Origin: Baekduia alba
GTDB lineage: Bacteria > Actinomycetota > Thermoleophilia > Solirubrobacterales > Solirubrobacteraceae
DNA: 64,000 nucleotides
Direction: 5' to 3'
Assembly (NCBI RefSeq): GCF_028416635.1
Contig: NZ_CP114013.1
Coordinates: forward strand, 868,001 to 932,000
Each line of letters opens with the position of its first letter. Position 1 is the first letter of the stretch. This document shows positions 17,901-24,945 of the stretch, piece after piece. The translations under genes were made by a program, and so were the position numbers. The notes under the pieces were generated by a model, which ran no database searches, was not told where the DNA came from, and saw only the letters and a program-made list of their open reading frames with translations.

Positions 17901-18004
17901 AGCACGCGATCAAGGTCCACTCCAAGCAGACCTTCACCGTCTACGGCCTGACGACCGCCGGCAAGCTCATCAGCGTGAAGGTGAAGCTGACCGCCGGGAG
18001 GTAG
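14990..18004 (+). CDS. large modular secreted protein, four LPAG-type repeats
   Basis: A 1004-residue exported protein. The ATG at 14990 is preceded by GGAGAAGGA and gives a signal peptide (MGRWIVAALAACCCSLALVG, then SASA). The body has about four repeats of some 200 residues. Each carries LPAG or LPPG, a cysteine pair spaced by an acidic stretch (for example C-DQATFTDGGGDC), a small G-x-V strand and a GxVYL strand (GEVYNL, GKVYFG, GKVYLTKG, GGVYLTQG). The last 130 residues are Lys/Thr/Leu rich beta strands (VKLPSTLKLASTRSLGK). Such proteins are typical of Thermoleophilia and have no known function. A structural surface or matrix role is inferred. Confidence 0.75.
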   Translation: MGRWIVAALAACCCSLALVGSASAAAVPVSNVVAQPLAPGSDANTCPGLAATAKPSSDAAAAATHRDFCIAFQTDTGADDLKSLKLELPAGVVGDPTATPTCDQATFTDGGGDCDGTNQVGTVSSRVDTGFPLGVQTITGEVYNLKASATQPAVLGIALDAGIGSLTPVYVRSAVRVRVADAGLDSVTIDDVPNAISILGVPVNISVQSMALTLWGTKTDHPSLGKPFVSLPTQCADAETTALAVTSYGGQVTSGSASFTPTQCDKVPFTPSLQVGPATAPADAPGEASAKLIIPTTDIGTGDNARRQAYLRNVDLKLPAGLALNPPLANGLEPCTPEQFGFGVDAPPQCPASSEMGRVEFVTPLFPGQTLAGKVYFGTPRPGVPLVNFISVEDPRLRLKLGGFATIDPNTTAITAHFTDQPQVPFESFNFIYTDPGNGRATLTSPTACGDYSVTADMSPWNGGAVASPTNSFKVVDCGPPTFAPTLGVSLPSAQAGGPAALTVRIGRPDKNLRLQDAKVSLPPGLTGRLPAVPACDVDAARANQCSDASLVGSAQIAVGTGPAPLSLPGKVYLTKGFGGGIAGLAVSVNTKVPALDLGTVVVMNKLVLRPDTGIDVQTEALPQTLQGIPTVYRSIDLTIDRKGFMQNATTCAAQQINGAFTAVGGAQATASAAYQASGCDKLPFAPKLSATVGATNQVAANSHPPLNVTIAQGDGQAAQKRTVVSLPAGIGVDLKNLSSVCTDAQLNAGACPAGSKIGTVTARTPLLPAPLSGGVYLTQGAKLGALPGLALDLGIIRLKGTVALGQRLVTTFDNIPDVPLTKLVLSLTGGAKAALKTSKSLCDQVPTVLAEYTGQNGATGKQTANATVIGCGSGLKAKGKLAGLAKKRPSLSLTVTSTKTLKGVRVKLPSTLKLASTRSLGKSSRVTLGGKRYKKTKVKWSSGKVSFTGAKGAKTRKLTLTLPRGVLKLKHAIKVHSKQTFTVYGLTTAGKLISVKVKLTAGR

Positions 18005-18028
18005 CCCGGCGGTCGCCGCGGCCGGCCG

Positions 18029-18547
18029 CTAGCCCAGCGCGAACGTGAGCTGCACGGCGCGCTGGACCACGGTCGGCACGCGGCACACGCGGGTGGTGCG
18101 GACCTTGCCGTAGTGCCGCTTGCCGTCCTTGCCGATGGTCGACGGGCGCGTCCGGAGGCTGCCGCAGAACCTGCCCGGCCCGAACGAGCCGGTGCTCGGG
18201 TAGACCGGGCCGTAGAAGACGCCGCCGCTGTAGGGCGAGGCGTTGTTGGACAGCGAGACCAGCGGGCCGAGCGTGACGCCCGCGGCGGTCGCGAGCTGCG
18301 TGGCCTGGGTGCGCGCGTCGGTGATCGCGGCCGGCAGCGCCTTGGCGTTGGCGGCCTTGACGGCGGCGACGATCGACGCGTTGTCCTTGGCGTCCTTGGG
18401 CGTCACCTTGATCGTCCCGGTGCCGACGGCGACGAGCGTGCGCTGCGGGACGGCGTCCTGGGCATTGGCGACGGCGGCCAGGCAGCCGGCGAGGAAGGCG
18501 CAGACCGCGACGACGGCGACGGCGCGGAACGCGAAGGGGGTGGGCAC
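18029..18547 (-). CDS. secreted SIMPL (DUF541) domain protein
   Basis: A 172-residue protein. I choose the GTG at 18547 because AAAGGA sits eight bases upstream and translation then starts MPTPFAFRAVAVVAVCAFLA, a good signal peptide with a lipobox-like AGC. The frame extends further upstream but only into a long palindrome. The mature part has VAVGTGTIKVTPKDAKDNAS, then an alternating helix (ALPAAITDARTQATQLATAA) and VTLGPLVSLSNN, matching the SIMPL/DUF541 plan. Two cysteines follow (RFCGSL, RVCRV). The C-terminal VVQRAVQLTFAL is the usual last strand. The role of the family is unclear. Confidence 0.7.
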   Translation of the reverse strand: MPTPFAFRAVAVVAVCAFLAGCLAAVANAQDAVPQRTLVAVGTGTIKVTPKDAKDNASIVAAVKAANAKALPAAITDARTQATQLATAAGVTLGPLVSLSNNASPYSGGVFYGPVYPSTGSFGPGRFCGSLRTRPSTIGKDGKRHYGKVRTTRVCRVPTVVQRAVQLTFALG

Positions 18548-18556
18548 AGCGGGTCC

Positions 18557-18622
18557 TTTCCCGAAACGATGGTCACCCCTAAGTGGCGCGAGGACGCCAA
18601 GTTGTGACCACCGTTCGGGAAA
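18557..18622. repeat. 66-bp imperfect palindrome upstream of the SIMPL gene
   Basis: TTTCCCGAAACGATGGTCAC (18557-18576) is mirrored by GTGACCACCGTTCGGGAAA (18604-18622), with one gap and two mismatches. Inside the 27-base spacer a second inverted pair, AAGTGGCG and CGCCAAGTT, continues the symmetry. The whole element fits between the end of the delta-60-repeat gene and the leader of the SIMPL gene. It may be a dispersed palindromic repeat, an attenuating hairpin, or a terminator. Confidence 0.7.
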
Positions 18623-18647
18623 TCTCATGCGCGCGCCCATGGCGCGC

Positions 18648-20432
18648 CTACAGCCTCGGGACGCCGCCCGACGTCTTGGGCACGCACGTGTGGTACGTCC
18701 GCGAGCCCTTCAGCGGGGCCTTGCCGCCCGCGAGGGTGACGACGATCGAGACGGTGGCCTTGCCCTTGGGCAGGCCGCGCAGGTCGATGGCGGCGCGCAG
18801 GCGGGAGCCCTTGACGACCTTGACCTGCTTGCCGTTGACCTTGACGGTCGCCTTGGTGGCCGTGTCGCCGCGCGGGATCCGCAGGCGGATCTTGAACGAG
18901 CGGCGGCTGACGCACGACTTGGCGACCGGGAGCGGGTTGGTGCTCTGGGCGGCGACGGGCTGGGCGGCGGCCGGAGCGGCCGCGGCGGTCGTCGTCGTGG
19001 TCGCGGTGGTCTGCGTCGTCGTCGTGGTGTCGGTCGTGGTGGTGGTGGTCGGCGTCGTGTCGGTCGTGGTGGCCGGGGTCGTGCCGGTCGTGCCGGTCGT
19101 CGTCACCGGCGGGGCGATCTGCAGACGGGTCACGAACGCCTGCTGCTCGCCCGGTTCGAGCGCGCGCTGCGCGGCCGAGCGCCCGACCGTCTCGCTGTAC
19201 TGACGGACGGCGTCGCCCGCGACGACCGGCTTGCTGTCGGCCTGGAGCGCCACCGCGCCGGCCCACATGCTCGTGGCGCCGTCGGTCAGCGGCAGCGTCG
19301 TGCGCCCGCCGTCGCCGAACGTCGTGTCCAGCGTGCCGTCGGCGTTCAGGCGCGCGATCACGGCCCGGCTGTCGAGGGTGGTCGCGACCACGACGAGCTT
19401 GCCGCCGGCGGCGCCGGTCACGCGCTCGGCGTTGGCGTGCGGGTCGCCGAGGAAGTTGCCGTCGACCGTGCCGTCCCCGCCGTAGCTCGTGTCCGGCTGG
19501 CCCGCGGCCGTGAAGTGCACGATGATGCCGTTGGCCGGGTCGAGGCCGTAGACGCTGCCGTCCGGCGCGAGCGTGCCGCTCAGGCGGTAGACGCCGCTCG
19601 GGGCCGGGAACGTCCCGCCGTAGGTGCCGTCGACCGTGCCGTCGGCGAGGTAGCGGCGCAGGACGAAGTGGCTGTGGTCCCGGGCGAGGCCGGCGATCAC
19701 GACGCTGCCCGCCGGGCCGCCGTCCTGGTGGCCGGCCGCGAACGCGACGCCGTCGGCGTCGGCGTCCTCGGCCTGGGCGACGACCGCGCCGTCGGCGTCC
19801 AGCGTGACCCGGGCGAAGTGGCTGCTCTCGTCGTCGCCGGTCGAGCCGAGGACCGTCGCGCCGTCGGGCCCGCCGACGATCGCGCTGATCACGGAGTCGA
19901 CCGGATCGCCGCTGAGGTCGACGCGGCTCTGCCCGACGCGCGTGCCGTCGGCGTCGTAGCGCACGACGGTGAAGTCGCCCGCGGCGCTGTCGTCGCCGGT
20001 GCCGAACGCCTTGGCGCGCGCGACCTGGACGCCGGCGGCGGACACGCCGACGAGGACGTCGCCGTCGGCCGCGAAGCCGAGCGCCTGCGGCCGCGACGCG
20101 AGCCCGAAGACGCCGCCGTCGGTCAGCGCGCCGTCGCTGCCGAAGCCGGTGATCGGGTCGCCCGCGGCGCTCAGGTGCGCGAGCGCGATCCCGGTGGGGC
20201 CCTGCTCGCACCCGCAGCCGGCGACGTAGACCGTGCCGTCCGGCGCGACGCCGACCTGGGTGGCGTCGTCGTAGGAGGAGCCGGGGAAGTCGATCAGACG
20301 CGTGACGCCGCCGTTGAAGTCGGGGTCCTGGTCCCCGGTGGCGGCGAACGCGACGCCGGCGCCGAGACCGGCGACGGCGAGCATGGAGGCCGCGAGGGCG
20401 ACCGGACGGCGGCGAGACAGTTGCATAGGCAT
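18648..20432 (-). CDS. secreted delta-60-repeat (DUF5122) protein
   Basis: A 594-residue exported protein with a signal peptide (RRPVALAASMLAVAGLGAGV, then AFA-ATG). Residues about 30-430 hold repeated beta-propeller-like units of the delta-60 type, with phrases such as DPDFNGGVTRLIDFPGSSYD, LNADGTLDTTFGDGGRTTLP and VDGTYGGTFPAPSG. A Thr-rich linker of about 60 residues (TTTTTTDTTTTTQTTATTTT) leads to a C-terminal beta domain with two cysteines (KSCVSRRSFKIRL, YHTCVPK). The linker DNA (about 18985-19110) is a GTC/GGT-rich low-complexity tract prone to slippage. Function unknown; cell-surface exposure is likely. Confidence 0.8.
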   Translation of the reverse strand: MPMQLSRRRPVALAASMLAVAGLGAGVAFAATGDQDPDFNGGVTRLIDFPGSSYDDATQVGVAPDGTVYVAGCGCEQGPTGIALAHLSAAGDPITGFGSDGALTDGGVFGLASRPQALGFAADGDVLVGVSAAGVQVARAKAFGTGDDSAAGDFTVVRYDADGTRVGQSRVDLSGDPVDSVISAIVGGPDGATVLGSTGDDESSHFARVTLDADGAVVAQAEDADADGVAFAAGHQDGGPAGSVVIAGLARDHSHFVLRRYLADGTVDGTYGGTFPAPSGVYRLSGTLAPDGSVYGLDPANGIIVHFTAAGQPDTSYGGDGTVDGNFLGDPHANAERVTGAAGGKLVVVATTLDSRAVIARLNADGTLDTTFGDGGRTTLPLTDGATSMWAGAVALQADSKPVVAGDAVRQYSETVGRSAAQRALEPGEQQAFVTRLQIAPPVTTTGTTGTTPATTTDTTPTTTTTTDTTTTTQTTATTTTTAAAAPAAAQPVAAQSTNPLPVAKSCVSRRSFKIRLRIPRGDTATKATVKVNGKQVKVVKGSRLRAAIDLRGLPKGKATVSIVVTLAGGKAPLKGSRTYHTCVPKTSGGVPRL

Positions 20433-20487
20433 GGAACTTAACCAGTCGGTGCGGCAAGTACCTGACCGATGGAGTAGTTCGACGCGG

Positions 20488-21159
20488 TCAGCCCAGGACG
20501 CCGAGGCGCTGGGCGCGCTGCACCGCGTCGGCGCGGTTGCGCGCGCCGAGCTTCTTGAACATCGAGCTCGCGTGCTCCTTGACCGTGTTGGGCGAGAGCT
20601 TCAGCTCGGCGGCGATCTCGGCGTTCGTGAGTCCGCCGGCGATCTGCTGGAGGACCTGCCGCTCGCGGTTGGTCAGGCGGTGGTGGCCCGGTCGCCCGTC
20701 GCCGGTGCTGGCGCGCAGGTTCCCGGCGGCGGCGCCGGCCGCGTCGAAGACGTCCTCGCCCGCGCCGACGCGGCGGATCGCCTCGACGATGTCGGCGGCG
20801 CTGCGGTCCTTGGTGACGAACCCGGCGGCGCCGGCGGCGCGCGCGGCGGTCGCGCTGATCCGCCCCGCGCCGGACACGAGCAGGACGCGCGTCGCCGGGT
20901 GCGCGGCCCGGACGCGGCGGGCGATGTCGGTGCCGGACTCGTCGCCCACGAACAGGTCCACGAGCGCGACGTGCGGGCCGTAGCGGCGGGCGCGGTCCTC
21001 GGCCTCGTCGCCGGTCGTCGCGGGGACGCAGCGCTCGACCCAGTCCTGCTGGACGAGCACGAGGCGCATGCCCCAGTGGACGATGTCGTGGTCGTCGACG
21101 ACCAGGACGGAGAGGCGGCGCGGCGGCGGCGCGTCGGGATCGAGGGCGGGGATGCTCAT
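20488..21159 (-). CDS. NarL/LuxR-family response regulator
   Basis: A 223-residue response regulator. The receiver domain (residues 15-135) has LSVLVVDDHDIVHWGMRLVL, the phosphorylatable Asp in VALVDLFVGD, and Lys in FVTKDRS. The C-terminal HTH is LTNRERQVLQQIAGGLTNAE followed by KLSPNTVKEHASSMFKKLGA. It acts as a DNA-binding transcription regulator. The start at 21159 overlaps the stop of the histidine kinase gene (ATGA), so the two are translationally coupled. Targets cannot be read from sequence. Confidence 0.9.
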   Translation of the reverse strand: MSIPALDPDAPPPRRLSVLVVDDHDIVHWGMRLVLVQQDWVERCVPATTGDEAEDRARRYGPHVALVDLFVGDESGTDIARRVRAAHPATRVLLVSGAGRISATAARAAGAAGFVTKDRSAADIVEAIRRVGAGEDVFDAAGAAAGNLRASTGDGRPGHHRLTNRERQVLQQIAGGLTNAEIAAELKLSPNTVKEHASSMFKKLGARNRADAVQRAQRLGVLG

Positions 21160-22289
21160 GCGGGCGGCAGCGGAAGGACGAGGCGGACGTGCCAGCGGTC
21201 GGGCGCCAGGCGGCCGAAGTCGACGGCGGCGCCGAACTCCAGCGCCTCGAACGCCGCGAGGCGCAGGCCGACGCCGGCGCCGGCGGGAGCGCCCGGGCCG
21301 ACGCCGTCGTTGTCGACGTCGATCGCGAGGGCGTCGGCCGCGCGCTCCACGGTGATCGCGATCCGCGTGGGCCGCGCGTGCTTGCGGGCGTTGCGGACGG
21401 CTTCGGCGACGACGGTCTGGGCCAGCGGGTCGAGCGCGGCGGGCAGGCTGACGGCCTCGGGCCAGGCGATGGCGAAGTCGACGTCGGCGTGCTCGGCGGC
21501 GAGGCGCGCGAGCTCGTCGCGCAGGGTGGTGTCGACGTCGTGCTGGTCGCGCGCGGCGCCGCCGCCGCGGCCGGGCGGGCGCTGGATCGTCAGCCGCAGC
21601 TCCTCGGTCGCGGCCTGGAGCTCGGTGGCGCAGCGCTCGCGCTGGGGCGGCGTGAGGTCCCCAGGTGCGCCGAGCGCGAGCGTCACGCCGAACAGCCGCT
21701 GGATCACTCGCTCGTGGACGTCGCGCGCGAGGTCCAGGCGGTCGCCGAGGTTGCGGGCGCGCTCCTGCTGGCGCGTGGCCGCGCGGGCCGAAGCCGCCAA
21801 CGCGCACACCTTGCCGAGGGTCCAGAGGCCGTCGCGCTCGGCGTCGCTGAGCGGCGGGGCGTCCGGCGGCGCGCCGCGCTCGGCCAGGACGACGCCGTAG
21901 TGGCGGCCGCCGGCCGACATGGGGATGCAGGTGATGTCCGACAGCGCGAGGCGGTCGACGTCGTCGCGCGGCAGCTCGGTGGTGACGTCGTCGGCGCCGA
22001 CCTCGATCACCGCGTCGGTCGCGAGGGCGCGTAGGGCGAGCGGGATCGCCTGGACCGGGCCGTCGGTGGCCAGGAGATGGAGGTCGATCCCGTGGCTGCC
22101 GGCCGCCCAGACGCGCCGGCGCACGTCGTCGGAGAGGTAGACGGCGGCGCGCCGCATGGAGCCCAGGCGGCACACGGCCTCCGCGAGCCGGTCGTAGAAC
22201 GAGGCGCCGGGCGCGGCGATCTCGCCCTCGCCGAGCATCGAGACCAGCAGGTGCAGCGCCGCGAGGGGCGAGGTCGGGGCGTCGGTCAT
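21156..22289 (-). CDS. NarL-type sensor histidine kinase with GAF-like domain
   Basis: A 377-residue cytoplasmic kinase starting at the ATG at 22289. Residues 20-170 look like a GAF domain (FYDRLAEAVCRLGSMRRAAV, GGRHYGVVLAERG). The dimerisation/phosphoacceptor helix is LDLARDVHERVIQRLFGVTL, where His is followed by Glu-Arg as in the HisKA_3 group. The ATP-binding domain has the N box AEAVRNARKHARPTRI and the G1 box DNDGVGPG. No membrane segments are seen, so it senses an internal or diffusible signal. It is coupled to the regulator gene downstream. Confidence 0.88.
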   Translation of the reverse strand: MTDAPTSPLAALHLLVSMLGEGEIAAPGASFYDRLAEAVCRLGSMRRAAVYLSDDVRRRVWAAGSHGIDLHLLATDGPVQAIPLALRALATDAVIEVGADDVTTELPRDDVDRLALSDITCIPMSAGGRHYGVVLAERGAPPDAPPLSDAERDGLWTLGKVCALAASARAATRQQERARNLGDRLDLARDVHERVIQRLFGVTLALGAPGDLTPPQRERCATELQAATEELRLTIQRPPGRGGGAARDQHDVDTTLRDELARLAAEHADVDFAIAWPEAVSLPAALDPLAQTVVAEAVRNARKHARPTRIAITVERAADALAIDVDNDGVGPGAPAGAGVGLRLAAFEALEFGAAVDFGRLAPDRWHVRLVLPLPPA

Positions 22290-22517
22290 GCGCGAAGGGT
22301 CAACGGGCCGGGCGCCAGGGGAAGCACCCGGCCCGCTGGGAGAAGGACCAGCTCGCGTACGCTCGGTCTCTAGCTCTGCGCTTGCGGCCGCCCGCCCCCT
22401 GTCCCGAGAGGGCGGAACGACTGGTCGACCAGCAGCATGACTCATCGAAACGGCAACGTACAGTCCAAACACACGCCTGACCACCCGTTTCGGGGGGTTG
22501 GTATGCGGGTGTACCGG
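22290..22517. other. intergenic region with hairpins and a 12-bp palindrome
   Basis: This gap lies downstream of the QueA-like gene and upstream of the histidine kinase, both leftward. It contains the pair GGGCCGGG (22305-22312) and CCCGGCCC (22327-22334), a second pair CCGCCC/GGGCGG around 22389-22414, and a perfect palindrome CTGGTCGACCAG at 22421-22432. One hairpin could terminate the queA-like transcript. The palindrome may be a regulator site for the two-component operon. No gene seen. Confidence 0.4.
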
Positions 22518-23579
22518 TTACGGCAGAACGAGGTGGCTGTCGCCGAACTCGTGCCAGAGGTAGCGGCGATCGAGGGCCTCGGAGTAGGAGGCGTCGAGGA
22601 GGTCGGGGCCGGCGATCGCGGTGAGCAGGTCGAGGTGGGAGGCCGCCGGCTCGTGCCAGCCGGTGATCAGGCCGTCGATCGCGCGGATCGGGCGGTCGGG
22701 AGAGATCACGAGGTCGGTCCAGCCGGTGCCCGGGACGACCGTGCCGTCGGGGTGGGCCTGCGTCTCGAGGGCGCGGACGGCCGTCGTCCCGACCGCGATG
22801 ACGCGGCCGCCGGAGGCACGTGCGGCGTTGATGCCGTGGGCCGTCGGCGCGGGCACCGCGTAGGGCTCGGCGTACGGCGGCTCGTGACGCTCCGGGGACG
22901 AGACGCCGGTGTCGAGCGTCAGCGGGGCGAAGCCCACGCCGTGGGCGACCAGCCGCGCGATGACCGCCGGCGTGAACGGCCGGCCGGCGCTCGGCATCTC
23001 GGCCGAGCCGCCGGGGTCGGTCGGGATCGCGAACGCGGTCTGGTAGGCGGCCAGCGGCCAGGGCTCCGGGACGTAGGCGTAGCGGATGGGCTGGCCGTGG
23101 GCGGCGAGGTGCGCGTTCAGCGACGGGGCGGCCTCCGGGAGCTCGAGGCGCGCGAGCCACAGCCGCGCGCCCGTCGCGTACGGCGCGGCGAGCGTCACCG
23201 CCGCGCCGCCGGCCAGCTCCAGGCGCTGGCCGGCGGCGACGGTCGCGGGCGCGACGGGGGAGACGCCGCCGGCGGTGCGGATCTCGATCGCGTGCCAGCC
23301 GCCGGGGAGATGCGGCGCGGGCGTCGAGAACCGCACCTGCAGCGGCGCGTCGGCCGCGTCGAGCGCGGCGGGGAGGGTCGCGCTCGTGTTGACGACGAGG
23401 ACGTCGCCGGGGGAGAGGAGGTCGGGGAGGGCGTCGAAGCGGTGGTGCGCGATCGCGCCCGACGCGCGCTCGGCCACCATCAGCCGGACGCGGTCGCGGG
23501 CGACGCCGCGCGCCTCCGGCGGCTCATGGGCCTCGAGGTCGGGCGGCAGCGTGGTGAACGGCGCGACGGCGGCGGTCAC
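22518..23579 (-). CDS. QueA-like S-adenosylmethionine:tRNA ribosyltransferase-isomerase
   Basis: A 353-residue QueA-family protein. Family landmarks are present: SPGDVLVVNTSATLPA (NNTRV-like strand), HLAAHGQPIRYAYVPEPWPL, YQTAF, RVIAVGTTAVRALET and the C-terminal GLITGWHEPAASHLDLLTAI. It differs from the E. coli enzyme where that enzyme has AAPTAGLHF and HVGAGTFQPV. Here the text reads AEMPSAGRPFTPAV and LTLDTGVSSPE. It may therefore be an actinobacterial paralogue that does not make epoxyqueuosine. It starts with GTG, overlapping the stop of the SDR gene upstream (GTGA). SAM-dependent transfer of a ribosyl group is the family reaction; the substrate here is uncertain. Confidence 0.75.
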   Translation of the reverse strand: MTAAVAPFTTLPPDLEAHEPPEARGVARDRVRLMVAERASGAIAHHRFDALPDLLSPGDVLVVNTSATLPAALDAADAPLQVRFSTPAPHLPGGWHAIEIRTAGGVSPVAPATVAAGQRLELAGGAAVTLAAPYATGARLWLARLELPEAAPSLNAHLAAHGQPIRYAYVPEPWPLAAYQTAFAIPTDPGGSAEMPSAGRPFTPAVIARLVAHGVGFAPLTLDTGVSSPERHEPPYAEPYAVPAPTAHGINAARASGGRVIAVGTTAVRALETQAHPDGTVVPGTGWTDLVISPDRPIRAIDGLITGWHEPAASHLDLLTAIAGPDLLDASYSEALDRRYLWHEFGDSHLVLP

Positions 23580-24253
23580 GCCGCCACCCCTTGGAGGCGG
23601 TAGCGGCCGCTCGGCTGGTCGCCGCGCAGCAGGTCGAGCAGCACGGGGACGACCGTGTGCGGCTCGGGCCGGTCCGAGATGTCCTCGCCCGGGAACGCGT
23701 CCTGGTGCATCCGGGTCCGCATGTCGCCCGGGTCGACCGCATAGACGCGCAAGTTGGGGTTCTCGCCCCCGAGCGTCGCGGTGAGCTGGTCGAGCGCGGC
23801 CTTCGAGGAGCCGTAGCCGCCCCATCCGGGGTAGCCCTCGACGGCGGCGTCGGAGGAGATGTTGACGATGGTGGCGTTGGCGCTCAGGTGCGGGCGCGCC
23901 GCCTGGATCAGGCCGAGCGGCCCGAGGACGTTGACGCGGTAGACGCGCTCCAGCGCGTCGAGCGGGTAGTCGGCGAGCGGCGGCAGCGGGCTGGCGCCGA
24001 GCGTGCTCGCGTTGTTGATGATCAGGTCGATCCGGGTGCCCGCCGCGCTGACGAGCGCGCGGCGATGCGCGGCGTCGGCGACGTCGCCCGGGACGGCGAC
24101 GACCTCGGTGACGCGGCCCAGCTCGCGCGCCGCGCGCTCCAGGTCGGCGCCGCCGCGCGCGTCGAGCACGAGCCGCCAGCCCTGCTCGGCGAGGACCCGC
24201 GCCACCGCCAGCCCCAGGCCGCGCGACGCTCCGGTGATGATGGCGTTGCTCAT
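23576..24253 (-). CDS. short-chain dehydrogenase coupled to the QueA-like gene
   Basis: A compact 225-residue SDR: AIITGASRGLGLAVARVLAE at the N terminus, INNASTLGAS in the fourth strand, NISSDAAVEGYPGWGGYGSS then K for the Ser-Tyr-Lys triad (YGSSK). The substrate loop is short, and VYAVDPGDMRTRMHQDAFPG follows. The gene overlaps the QueA-like gene by four bases, and this pairing is, to my knowledge, repeated in other actinobacteria. That suggests the two products work in one pathway. Substrate unknown. Confidence 0.85.
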   Translation of the reverse strand: MSNAIITGASRGLGLAVARVLAEQGWRLVLDARGGADLERAARELGRVTEVVAVPGDVADAAHRRALVSAAGTRIDLIINNASTLGASPLPPLADYPLDALERVYRVNVLGPLGLIQAARPHLSANATIVNISSDAAVEGYPGWGGYGSSKAALDQLTATLGGENPNLRVYAVDPGDMRTRMHQDAFPGEDISDRPEPHTVVPVLLDLLRGDQPSGRYRLQGVAA

Positions 24254-24303
24254 GGACGCGACGCTACGGCGGCGCCGGTCCCGAGTTGTAGGCGTAATTG
24301 GTC

Positions 24304-24945
24304 TTAAGACCAGCCGTTGCGTGTCGCGAGCAGCGCCGCCTGCGTGCGGTCGCTGACGTCGAGCTTGGCCAGCACGCGGCCCACGTGGGCCTTGACGGTC
24401 TTCTCGCTCAGCCCGAGCTCGGAGGCGATGCGCTTGTTGGCGTAGCCCTGGCAGATCAAGCCCAGGACGTCGCGCTCGCGCGGGGTGAGCGCCGGCGGGG
24501 CGGGCGCGGCGTCGCGCGCCGTGTGCCCGTCGGCGACCGCCGCCACCAGGCGTGCTGCGACGCCCGGGTCCAGCAGGGCATCGCCGTCGTGCGCGGCGCG
24601 GACCGCCCGCGCCAGCTCGGCCGGCGCCACGTTCTTGAGGAGGTAGCCCGCCGCGCCGGCCTGGATCGCCGGCAGGATGCGGGCGTCGTCGGCGAAGCTC
24701 GTCAGGACGATCACCCGCGCCGTGGAGCCCGCGTCGCGCAGGGCGCGCATCGCCGCGACGCCGTCCAGGCGCGGCATGACCAAGTCCATCAACACGACGT
24801 CGGGCGCGAGCGTCGCGACGACCTCCAGCGCAGCGGCGCCGTCGCCGGCCTCGCCGACGACCGCGATGCCGTCCTGCAGCGACAGGAACGTCCGCAGCCC
24901 TTCGCGCACCACGGCGTGGTCGTCGACGATCACGACGCGGATCAC
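24304..24945 (-). CDS. NarL/DesR-family response regulator
   Basis: A 213-residue regulator starting at the GTG at 24945 (VIRVVIVDDHAVVREGLRTF). The phosphorylation site is in VVLMDLVMPRLDG and the conserved Lys in YLLKNVAPAEL. The LuxR-type HTH reads LTPRERDVLGLICQGYANKR then LGLSEKTVKAHVGRVLAKLD. It overlaps the upstream kinase gene (GTGA), forming a second two-component pair in the same 6 kb. Confidence 0.92.
   Translation of the reverse strand: MIRVVIVDDHAVVREGLRTFLSLQDGIAVVGEAGDGAAALEVVATLAPDVVLMDLVMPRLDGVAAMRALRDAGSTARVIVLTSFADDARILPAIQAGAAGYLLKNVAPAELARAVRAAHDGDALLDPGVAARLVAAVADGHTARDAAPAPPALTPRERDVLGLICQGYANKRIASELGLSEKTVKAHVGRVLAKLDVSDRTQAALLATRNGWS

Noticed and set aside
14963-17920. 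985-residue leftward open frame opposite the secreted modular protein
   Set aside because: Arg/Glu/Ala-biased shadow translation; the plus strand has a signal peptide, ribosome site and repeats.
18985-19110. tandem repeat array or CRISPR-like region
   Set aside because: It is the low-complexity Thr-rich linker of the delta-60-repeat protein, with irregular units and no spacers.
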